Source of the DNA: a bacterium
GTDB lineage: Bacteria; Zixibacteria; MSB-5A5; GN15; FEB-12
NCBI GenBank assembly: GCA_030640905.1
Contig: DAOWIM010000168.1
Span: forward strand, 1-11,536
Length of the DNA stretch: 11,536 nt
Direction: 5' to 3'
Under the pieces are notes generated by a model. It did no database searches, was not told where the DNA came from, and saw only the letters and a program-made list of their open reading frames with translations. Of the stretch, positions 1 to 8,200 are shown one piece after another. The position numbers were made by a program, and so were the translations under genes. The stretch's first letter is position 1. The number at the start of each line of letters is the position of its first letter.

Positions 1-3000
1 AACTGCGGCCTGCATATGATCGGCACTGGCGGCAACACAGCTTTTGATCCGATCTTCTGTGATTATGAGAACGGCGACTATACAATCGGAGAGTTCTCAC
101 CCTGCGCGCCAAACATCCATGAGTGCGGCGAACTGATCGGCGCGCTCGGTGTAGGCTGTATCCACCCGGGATTTGATCTGACTTTCCATGTAGCAGTTGA
201 TGGTGACAACGATGCCGGCATTGGCAGCCCTGAGCATCCGTTTGCTACCATTCAGTTCGCTATCGATCGCTCTCAAGACCGCGACACTATCATCGTTCAC
301 GACGGTACCTATATTGGACGTGGCAACCACCATATCAGGTTTGCCGGGAGGAGCATTGTCGTGCGCTCCGAGAACGGTCCGGAAGTTACAATCATCGATG
401 GCGAATCGCATTCTATCGGTTTCAAATTCGACAGCAACGAAGATTCAACATCGATCCTCGAAGGCTTCACCATCGCCAATGGGTATTATGCCAACAGCAA
501 CGGAGGCGGCGTCGTATGCACTGGCAGTTCGCCTACTCTGCGCAACCTGATAATAACCAATTGTACAGCCAACTCCGGTGGAGGGATGTACCTGGCTGAG
601 AGTAGTGCTACTATTGATGACTGCTTGATTGTCGGCAACAGTTGCCCTTATATAGGGCCTTATGGCCGGGCGCATGGCGGTGGCATCTACCTTCGTCAAT
701 CTAACCCGACTATCACCAATTGCACTATTGTCGGCAACCACGCTGCATCCTGTGGCCCAGCACTCTACCTGTCTTCCTCTGCGCCTTCTATCTCCAATAC
801 CGTTATAGCCTTCAACAGCGGACCGTCTACCGTGTGCTGCTATAGTACAATATCCAGTCCTATCCTTAATTGCTGTGATGTGTACGGCAACGAGGATGGC
901 GACTGGGGTTCCTGTATCGAAGATCAGGCGGACATCAACGGCAACTTCTCGCTCGACCCCGTATTCTGCGACACCGCCGCCGGGGACTACCATCTCAGTG
1001 GCCTCTCCCCCTGTCTCCCGGAGGCCAACAGTTGCGGCCAGCTTGTCGGCGCTTACGGGCTCGGGTGTGAAGACTTCAACAATTTGTGGCACGTTTCAAT
1101 CGATGGAGACGACCTGCTTGGTGACGGCACTATGGGTAACCCATATGCCACTATCCAGTATGGTATCGATATGGCCCAGGTCGGCGATATGGTCATGGTG
1201 TGGGATGGCACCTACACTGGCGAGGGCAACCGCGAGATTAACTTTGGCGGCAAGGGCATAATTGTTAAGTCGGCCAGTGGGGCCGAGACTACAATCATAG
1301 ATTGTGAAATGGCGTATCGTGGTTTCGATTTCCAGAGCAATGAGGATTCAACATCAATACTCGACGGCTTTACTATCACCAATGGACGTGGATACAATGG
1401 CGAGTCGGGCACACACATGGCCGGCGGTGGAATCAGGTGTCAGAGCAGTTCTCCAACCCTGCGCAATCTGATCGTTACTGATTGCGAGGCCACGTTGGGT
1501 GGGGGACTGTGTCTGTTTGAAAGCAACGCGATCATTGACCGCTGTCTGTTAGCCGGTAACAGTTGTCCTGAGTTATTCACGTTTCCCAACCCCGCCAACG
1601 GCGCCGGCATCTACCTGGCCAATTCCAATCCCACCATCGTTAATTGTACTCTTGTTGACAACTGGGTTCCGCCGAGTACCGGCAAGGGAGCAGCACTCTA
1701 CTTGCATTCCTCAATCCCAACGATCACCAATACCATCATAGCCCTTAACCGCGGACCATCCACGGTGTACTGCGAAAGTGCACACCCAACCTTCAGTTGC
1801 AGCAACATATACGACAACGAGGGTGGCGATTGGACCGGATGTATCGCCGATCAGGCTGAGATCAACGGCAACTTCTCGCTCGATCCGATTTTCTGTCAGG
1901 CATCGACCGGCAATTATCATCTGCGGAGCGATTCAAAGTGCACCAAAGATAACGCCGATTGCGGAGTGCAGATTGGCGCTCTTGGAATCGGCTGCTATGC
2001 AAACGCCGGACCCACCTGGTACGTCTCCCCCGACGGTGACGATATCGACGGTGACGGCGGCGAGTTCTACCCTGTGGCCACAATAAAGCGCGCTCTGGAA
2101 CTGTCCGCTTCCGCCAACAGCGCCCATATCATTCTTAAAGATGGCATATACTCTGGTGATGGCAATCGTGACATGGAGTTGGGAGATAGAGCTGTCACTT
2201 TCCGTTCAGTTAATGGTCCTGAAAGTACGATCATTGACCTAGGCGGCACCAAACTGGATCAGCATTTTGGTTTCCACGCGGTCGGCATCTCCGGAGGAAA
2301 CTACCCTCAGGTTACCATCGAGGGTCTTACCATCAAGAACGGATACACGCATCGCGGCAGCGCTATCTATGCTGAGAGTACTACCATTCGGATACTAAAT
2401 AACATAATCACCGGAGGCACAACGACCAGCCACGGCGGAGGTATCTTTTTGGCCGGCTCACTTGTCCTGATCAAAGGTAACATTATTGAAAACAACCATG
2501 CCGCATTCGGCGGCGGTATCTCCGCCTGGGGTCAAGAGCAGGCATACACGATCCAGATTATCGACAACACCATTAGAAATAATACTACGTCCTCCACCCT
2601 GTACACACCGACCGGCGGAGGTGTTTTATGCATGGATGCCGCCAACCTTATTTTCGAAAACAATGTCGTTGTCGGCAACGCAGCCGAGCAGGGTGGCGGT
2701 CTATACATCAGTGGAACCGATTGTACTCTGACTCAAATCACGCTGGCGAACAATTCTGCCGGCATGGGATCGGCAATCCTGGCTCATCAGGGTGCTGTGA
2801 AGCTCAAATACAGCATCGTTGCCTATTCGAAAGGTGGCTCATGTGTTGATCATATGGACGGTCGTGCGAACGGCAGTGTCACACTCAGTTGCTGCGATGT
2901 ATATGGGAACGAAGGTGGCGACTGGACCGGCTACATCGCCGATCAGGCTACCTTAAGAAACAACTACCGGGCCAATCCAATATTCTGCGACACCGCTTCC

Positions 3001-4989
3001 GGTGACTATAACATCAGCACAAACTCGCCCTGCCTGCCCGCCAGCACCGGTTGCTCGGAGATCACCGGCGCCGGCGACACCACCTGCACGCTCAATTTGT
3101 GGAATGGTCCCAATTGGTACGTCTCTGTTTCCGGAGATGATCTCACCGGCGATGGTAGCAATGATTATCCTTTCGCCACGATCCAGAATACCATCAACTC
3201 GGCGCACGAGGGTGACACGGTGGTCGTCACCAACGGTACGTACACAGGTGACGGTAACCGCGATATCGACTTCAACGGCAAGGGACTTGTTCTTCGTTCT
3301 CTCGGCGGCCCGGAAGTAACTATCATCGACTGCCAGGGGACGGAACAGGAACCGTATCGCGGATTCCTCATACTCAACGGCGAAGATTCGACAACGATCA
3401 TTGAGGGGTTCACTGTTCGGAACGGGAGGGCTCCCGGGGGCGCACCATACGGCCTGCATTTCGGCGGAGCCATTCTCTGCATGAACTCGTCGCCAACGAT
3501 TCGAATGTGTGTGCTGGAATTCAACATGGCCGGATTCGGGGGCGGCATCTGTTGCGCCGACAGTTCCAAGCCGATCATAGAGGACGTCACCATCTCAGGG
3601 AACATAGCCTATGCCAACGGTGGCGCCATCGCCTGCTATCAATCGAATCCCGAACTGCGAAACTGCACCATCTCCGGGAACAAAGCCACTCGCGGCGGCG
3701 GTCTCTATTGCTCCTTCTCCAATCCGGTAGTGGATAATTGCATTATCACAAACAACACTGCCTTCGGTGACCCTGATAGCGAAAGCGCCCGGGGCGGCGC
3801 CATATGCGCTTTCGATGAATCACGACCGATCATCGCCAATTCGGTCATCGCCGGCAATGGTTCAGCAGGGTACGGCGGTGCCATCTATAGCCGCGATAAC
3901 TCAAAGCCGATCATCATACATGTCACTATGGTCAACAACTGGGCGCCGGCAGGCGCTGGGATATATGTGGCCGCGTCAGACACAGTAGCTTCGGTTCGGT
4001 ATAGCCTGATCGTCTTCAACGGCGATGGTTCTGCCGTCGTCTGTGACAGCGCCGCCGCGCCGGTCTTCAAATGCACCGACATTTACGGCAACACCGGCGG
4101 TGACTGGGTCGGATGTATCGCCGACCAAGCCGGTATCGAAGGCAACCTCTCTGCCGATCCGCTCTTCTGTGACACTACCGGTGGAGAATTCGGTGTCAGG
4201 ACCGACTCTCCCACCTTACCTCTCAATAATAGCTGCGGGGAGTTGCTTGGCGCCCTCCGCGTAGAATACGAATCGTGCGAGCCACCAATGGCTGGTGTTC
4301 ATTTTGACATCAAGCCGACCTCCTGCCCCAATCCGTTCAACATGAAAGGCGACCTGACAAGGGGCAAGGCTCCGCTTCCAGCAGCAATCCTGGGAACGGC
4401 CGATTTCGATGTTCACGATATCGATCCTACTTCGCTTGAACTGCTCGGTGTCGCGCCACTGAGATGGAGCTATGAAGATGTCACCGCGCCGGTTGAAGAC
4501 CCGGAAGATAGTTGCGACTGTACCGAAGCAGGTCCCGACGGTTTTGTCGACCTCACTCTCAAGTTCGACAAGGCTGCAATCGCCGACGCTCTCAGGGAAC
4601 TGGGTCTGCAGGCGGAGATGACTCTGACTATAACCGGCATGTTCAATGACAGCACCTATTTCGAGGGCAGCGATTGTATCAAGGTTCTCACGCGGAAAAA
4701 ACTGGAGGGCGAATCTGAGTTGCCCGAAATAATCGCTCTCGGTGACAACTACCCCAATCCGTTCAACCCATCTACTCAAATCGAATTTGCCTTGCCGGAA
4801 CCAGCGAATGTCAGGTTGAATATTTTCAATATCGTCGGTCAGACTGTCAAGACGTTAGCCGACGGTTACTACCCGGCCGGCTATCATTCGGTGGAGTGGA
4901 ACGCCTCCGGTCTGGCCAGCGGTGTCTATTTCTATCGTCTGGAAACCGAAGTGTTCACCGAAACCCGCAAGATGCTGCTACTGAAATAG
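1..4989 (+). CDS. Giant secreted right-handed beta-helix protein with T9SS C-terminal sorting domain (5' partial)
   Basis: The reading frame is open from base 1, and the residues before the ATG at 16 already belong to a repeat tail, so the true start and signal peptide lie outside the window. Numbering from that ATG, residues about 7-48 are the tail of an earlier module. Four modules begin at about residues 57, 358, 668 and 1034. Each opens with a Val-Ser-x-Asp-Gly-Asp-Asp, Ala-Thr-Ile-Gln, Asp-Gly-Thr-Tyr block of DUF1565 type. Each continues with Gly-Gly-Gly-rich, Asn-rich strands typical of parallel beta helices, and ends in a Cys-containing Asp-Pro-x-Phe-Cys / Ser-Pro-Cys block. Residues about 1428-1565 form a separate domain starting Phe-Asp-Ile-Lys-Pro. 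Residues about 1573-1657 are a type A T9SS sorting domain (NYPNPFNPS at 1578, ending KMLLLK). Known of the family: such proteins cross the outer membrane by type IX secretion and stay on the surface or are released. Paired cysteines fit an oxidising location. Substrate unknown; polysaccharide binding or cleavage is possible, but I see no catalytic motif. Confidence 0.93.
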   Translation, partial: NCGLHMIGTGGNTAFDPIFCDYENGDYTIGEFSPCAPNIHECGELIGALGVGCIHPGFDLTFHVAVDGDNDAGIGSPEHPFATIQFAIDRSQDRDTIIVHDGTYIGRGNHHIRFAGRSIVVRSENGPEVTIIDGESHSIGFKFDSNEDSTSILEGFTIANGYYANSNGGGVVCTGSSPTLRNLIITNCTANSGGGMYLAESSATIDDCLIVGNSCPYIGPYGRAHGGGIYLRQSNPTITNCTIVGNHAASCGPALYLSSSAPSISNTVIAFNSGPSTVCCYSTISSPILNCCDVYGNEDGDWGSCIEDQADINGNFSLDPVFCDTAAGDYHLSGLSPCLPEANSCGQLVGAYGLGCEDFNNLWHVSIDGDDLLGDGTMGNPYATIQYGIDMAQVGDMVMVWDGTYTGEGNREINFGGKGIIVKSASGAETTIIDCEMAYRGFDFQSNEDSTSILDGFTITNGRGYNGESGTHMAGGGIRCQSSSPTLRNLIVTDCEATLGGGLCLFESNAIIDRCLLAGNSCPELFTFPNPANGAGIYLANSNPTIVNCTLVDNWVPPSTGKGAALYLHSSIPTITNTIIALNRGPSTVYCESAHPTFSCSNIYDNEGGDWTGCIADQAEINGNFSLDPIFCQASTGNYHLRSDSKCTKDNADCGVQIGALGIGCYANAGPTWYVSPDGDDIDGDGGEFYPVATIKRALELSASANSAHIILKDGIYSGDGNRDMELGDRAVTFRSVNGPESTIIDLGGTKLDQHFGFHAVGISGGNYPQVTIEGLTIKNGYTHRGSAIYAESTTIRILNNIITGGTTTSHGGGIFLAGSLVLIKGNIIENNHAAFGGGISAWGQEQAYTIQIIDNTIRNNTTSSTLYTPTGGGVLCMDAANLIFENNVVVGNAAEQGGGLYISGTDCTLTQITLANNSAGMGSAILAHQGAVKLKYSIVAYSKGGSCVDHMDGRANGSVTLSCCDVYGNEGGDWTGYIADQATLRNNYRANPIFCDTASGDYNISTNSPCLPASTGCSEITGAGDTTCTLNLWNGPNWYVSVSGDDLTGDGSNDYPFATIQNTINSAHEGDTVVVTNGTYTGDGNRDIDFNGKGLVLRSLGGPEVTIIDCQGTEQEPYRGFLILNGEDSTTIIEGFTVRNGRAPGGAPYGLHFGGAILCMNSSPTIRMCVLEFNMAGFGGGICCADSSKPIIEDVTISGNIAYANGGAIACYQSNPELRNCTISGNKATRGGGLYCSFSNPVVDNCIITNNTAFGDPDSESARGGAICAFDESRPIIANSVIAGNGSAGYGGAIYSRDNSKPIIIHVTMVNNWAPAGAGIYVAASDTVASVRYSLIVFNGDGSAVVCDSAAAPVFKCTDIYGNTGGDWVGCIADQAGIEGNLSADPLFCDTTGGEFGVRTDSPTLPLNNSCGELLGALRVEYESCEPPMAGVHFDIKPTSCPNPFNMKGDLTRGKAPLPAAILGTADFDVHDIDPTSLELLGVAPLRWSYEDVTAPVEDPEDSCDCTEAGPDGFVDLTLKFDKAAIADALRELGLQAEMTLTITGMFNDSTYFEGSDCIKVLTRKKLEGESELPEIIALGDNYPNPFNPSTQIEFALPEPANVRLNIFNIVGQTVKTLADGYYPAGYHSVEWNASGLASGVYFYRLETEVFTETRKMLLLK
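184..4270 (+). repeat. Four tandem ~300-370-residue beta-helix modules within the 5' gene
   Basis: Module starts fall at about bases 184, 1087, 2017 and 3115, giving periods near 903, 930 and 1098 bases. The same landmarks recur in order. First is an opening Asp-Gly-Asp block, then Gly-x-Gly-Asn-Arg-(Asp/Glu)-Ile, and then Thr-Ile-Ile-Asp followed by an Asn-Glu-Asp-Ser-Thr-Ser-Ile-Leu stretch. Then come Ser-Ser-Pro-Thr-Leu-Arg-Asn strands, an Asp-Ile/Val-Tyr-Gly-Asn-Glu-Gly-Gly-Asp-Trp motif, and an Asp-Gln-Ala...Asp-Pro-x-Phe-Cys tail. Modules one and two are also close at DNA level, for example around 925-965 and 1851-1891. The third module is the most divergent and lacks the Asn-Glu-Asp-Ser-Thr stretch. 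An incomplete module at 1-160 shows the array continues upstream. Confidence 0.88.
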
Positions 4990-5033
4990 AAACACCGAGC
5001 GCAAAGCAAGCAAGCTTGTGTCTTAAAACAGAC

Positions 5034-5050
5034 TTGTCCGCTACGGACAA
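5034..5050. repeat. Short hairpin TTGTCCG-CTA-CGGACAA
   Basis: A perfect 7-bp inverted repeat with a 3-base loop, 45 bases after the stop of the 5' gene. It is the first of the palindromes between the convergent genes. No T-tract follows, so a classical intrinsic terminator is not indicated. Confidence 0.6.
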
Positions 5051-5056
5051 ATAGAT

Positions 5057-5079
5057 GTCAGGTTGCAAGCAACCGTGAC
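5057..5079. repeat. Hairpin GTCAGGTTGC / GCAACC-G-TGAC
   Basis: Arms 5057-5066 and 5069-5079 pair over ten base pairs with one bulged G (5075). The nominal loop is AA, so in RNA the closing pair would open to give a tetraloop. It shares the GTTGCAA word with the larger hairpin just downstream. Confidence 0.6.
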
Positions 5080-5095
5080 CTACGACTATCGCGAT

Positions 5096-5133
5096 GATAT
5101 GGTAGGTCGGGTTTGCAACCCGACAACCATATC
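5096..5133. terminator. Large two-part hairpin, candidate bidirectional terminator or dispersed palindrome
   Basis: The outer arms GATATGGT (5096-5103) and ACCATATC (5126-5133) are perfect complements. So are the inner arms GTCGGGTT (5106-5113) and AACCCGAC (5117-5124). They are separated only by AG on one side and A on the other, with a TGC loop. This gives a 16-bp stem with one small internal loop. Lying between the 3' ends of two converging genes, it could stop or protect transcripts from both. No clear T-tract flanks it, so an extragenic repeat family is an equally good reading. Confidence 0.55.
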
Positions 5134-5160
5134 AAAACCAACCAGTTGGCGAACGGGTGG

Positions 5161-5184
5161 CAGGGCCAAACTTGTTTGGCCCTG
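5161..5184. repeat. Perfect 11-bp palindrome around AAACTTGTTT
   Basis: Arms CAGGGCCAAAC (5161-5171) and GTTTGGCCCTG (5174-5184) are perfectly complementary around TT. The core CAAACTTGTTTG is the reverse complement of the core of the next palindrome, so the two may belong to one repeat family in opposite orientation. Confidence 0.6.
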
Positions 5185-5201
5185 AGAACTTGTAGGCAAA
5201 T

Positions 5202-5225
5202 CACTCCCAAACAAGTTTGAGAGTG
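5202..5225. repeat. 11-bp palindrome with one mismatch around CAAACAAGTTTG
   Basis: Arms 5202-5212 (CACTCCCAAAC) and 5215-5225 (GTTTGAGAGTG) pair at 10 of 11 positions; the C5207/A5220 pair fails. It is the last of the five palindromes in this gap and shares its core, inverted, with the palindrome at 5161-5184. Confidence 0.55.
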
Positions 5226-5293
5226 GCACCCGCGCGCATCTTCGACCGCATGTGTTCCATGCTTCGACTACGCTCACCATGACATTTGGCCTG

Positions 5294-8200
5294 TTACGGG
5301 CAGGCCGGTGGCGCCGGGCCCAGCGGAATGCCGAACAGGTAATCAACTAAGTATGTTATATCCGAAATGTTAATGTCTTCGTTTCCATCTCCGTTCGCGT
5401 TGCCTTCTTCAGAACACGGCGGTGCTGGCCCTAAGGGAATACCGAACAGATAGTCAACAAGGTACGTGATATCAGAAATGTTAACGAACTCACACGGGTC
5501 GCCATTGGCGTTGCCACGGATGTCTATACAACAGCTACAGTCACCATCGCTGATATAAAGCGCGAATGTTCGAGAAGGATCAGACGCTTCCGTGCCTGTG
5601 AACGACCAGTATCTCCAGTAGTAAACTGAGTCAACTTTCAGTGGAGCCGGTACGGCCCATGATGCCAGAGTCAGGTCACCGATATCGTGAATCGGCGAAT
5701 CGAAGTAATACCCCTGATCCACCTGCACATGGAAACTATCTGCATCGGGGTTGTTCTGGCCGGCCAGTGTCCTCCAGTTAAGCACCGGCTGCGTGCAATT
5801 GGTTTGCTGACCATTGGGGGGTGAAACCGATGGACACTGCTCCACCGTATAGTAGAACACTATGCTGTCTCCAGTGGCTTCGACAGAAGCTGGTGCCCGA
5901 TAGGTTGGCTGACTGATAGCATACTGATTGGCAATGTATACCTGGGCTGTACCATCAATTCTTATCCCTATTCCCATCGGTTCATTGGGATCGGCACCCC
6001 ATCGTGGGAAACCAACGACCTTGTATTCGCCGTACATCAGGTTGTAATCATACGATTCATCATCGAGGCTGCCATCGCCGTTAATATCATGCTGCCAGTA
6101 ATCCGCACCGGCGACGGTGGTAAAAGAAGAGGAAATCACAAAGCCGGCCGGGTTGATGATCTGCATTGTTACATTATCATAGCCCGTTACCACCATTTCA
6201 TCAAGCGACTCAGTCGTACCGGTCTGCTGATCGATGACGGCTATCAGATTGTCGCCGTCAGGGCCACCGGCCACGAAGTCAGGAGTACCGTTGCGGTCGA
6301 GGTCAAGCGAGGCCAGAACAAAGGTCACGTCCGTGCCGGCATCAAGTGGAACGAACGTCGGCTCACTGAAACTACCGAGGCCGTCGCCGTAATAAATCTC
6401 CAGCCGCTGATTGGTACCATTAGCAATGACCAAGTCCTGCTCACCGTCACGGTTGACATCGGTCACCACAACGTCATAGGCCTGACCGTCAACCGAGATA
6501 GTATGGAACTGTGTGAGATCACCGAAACCATCGTCGGGACCGAGACCAATAGCAATAACGCTGGTACCGCCAGGACTGGCCAGTGGCTGGACAAGAACAA
6601 AGTCGGGATTCCGGTCGCGATTGAAATCAGCAATAGCGTTAGCCGGAGGAATGTCCAGAACCGGCGTACCGATAAACTCGGATACGATTTGAGTGAAATT
6701 GCCCGACCCATCGTTGGAATATATCTTGACCGAATCGGCTGCCGTTACCAGCAGGTCCATAGTACCGTCGGTGTTGAAATCAGCCGAGTTTATCGTCTCA
6801 TAGGTAAAGGAAAGAGAGGTGGGCGAATCGAATGTTCCATCCCCGTTGCCCGGGAATATCAAGTTGGGAGCAATTCCTATATCTTTGTACAGGTTGTCAT
6901 CGAAACGCCCTATGGTAATCGAAGGCACTCCCCCATTGAGGGCGTGACTACTGACATACGACTTGCTCCAGGGCGAAGGTGATGGAATGGAAACCGAGTC
7001 AATATCGAAGACGCGATTGCCCTGATTAAGGGCGATATAGAGATAGGTCGCGGTTACGGCTGCGATATCCAGCAGCGTGTCGGCATTGATGTAGTCCACC
7101 GCTATGGCCGCCTCGAAGATTGGTAGCAGATTGATCGGCGTACCCAGCGTATCGTTGGCGTCGCCGTACGCTACGAACAGCCCGGTATCGACTGAACCAG
7201 AATAGACCAGATCAAGATAGTTATCACGGTCAAGGTCGGCCGTCTGAATGAAGTAGAAATCAGCGGAGTCAACGGCGGTTACTTCAAAACCAACCGTATC
7301 AGTATCGCAGACATCCCCTATGCCGTCGAAATCACTGTCTGCTTGATCTGGGTTGTAGTCGTCCGGACAGTTGTCACAGGCGTCGCCATAATCATCGGAG
7401 TCCTCATCCTCCTGGCCGGGGTTGTAATCGTCGGGGCAGTTGTCGTCCTCATCGCATGTCCAATCGTCATCTACATCCGAGCAATCCACCGTTCGGAAAA
7501 CGCTACCACCACTAGTTCCGGCCAGAACTCGTTTGCTTGTGCCTATTGCGAGAGACAAAACGGATGCATTACTGAGACCATCACTAACCTGAATCCAGGA
7601 GTCGCCGTTGTCGGTCGAGCGGAATACACCACCATGTGCCCGGACGCCAGCGAAGATCGCCCCAGTAGGGTGAATGGCAATGGCCGTAACATTTTGATGC
7701 GATATGCCGTTGCTGATGTCCGTCCATGTATCCCCATTATCGTCCGACCTGAAGACCATAAAAGAAGTGCCTGCATAGAGAACCCCACCAGGGTCGACCG
7801 CTATGGAGTAGACTGCGTGACTCGTCAGACCATCGTTGATTTGCTCCCATGAGTCACCATTATCCTTGGATCTGAACACACCGTCTCCCCCTGTTCCGGC
7901 GAAGATATACCCACTGTCGTTGGTTGCAAGAACCCTGACCTCGGCTAAGCCAGTGGTATCCTCCTTCCAAGACCCACCGTTATCCTCGGAGTGGAAAATA
8001 CCTCCCTCCCAACTCCCGGCGAATACACTGCCATTGGGGCATATGGCGAGGGCCAAGATGTACTTGTCACCCAAGCCGTTGTTTGCCTCCACCCAGGTAT
8101 CCCCATTGTCCGCAGAGTGATACACTCCGTATGCCCATGTCCCGGCAAACACATCTCCTGTTCCGCTAATGGCCAGGGAGTAGATGTGGATGTGAGCTAG

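Larger units (their letters stand above)
4990..5293. other. Convergent intergenic region with an array of palindromes, no gene
   Basis: These 304 bases separate the stop codons of two converging genes. I see no credible coding sequence. The stretch is dominated by five short-loop inverted repeats between 5034 and 5225, listed separately. A non-palindromic tail (about 5240-5285) contains a TTCGACTACGCTCACCATGA string. From memory it resembles intergenic strings that recur in some FCB-group genomes, but this is unverified here. Confidence 0.7.

Noticed and set aside
16..18. ATG as the true start of the beta-helix gene
   Set aside because: The frame is open before it, the upstream residues continue a module tail seen later in the protein, and there is no ribosome binding site or signal peptide.
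4216..4779. Minus-strand 187-residue open frame inside the beta-helix gene
   Set aside because: It is antisense to the conserved C-terminal domains, has no domain signal, and no ribosome site or promoter was seen.
5034..5225. CRISPR-like array
   Set aside because: The repeated items are palindromes of different sequence without constant repeats or uniform spacers.
6089..6982. Plus-strand 297-residue open frame inside the mosaic gene
   Set aside because: It is a shadow of the VCBS-repeat region; the minus-strand product has clear domain repeats and this one has none.
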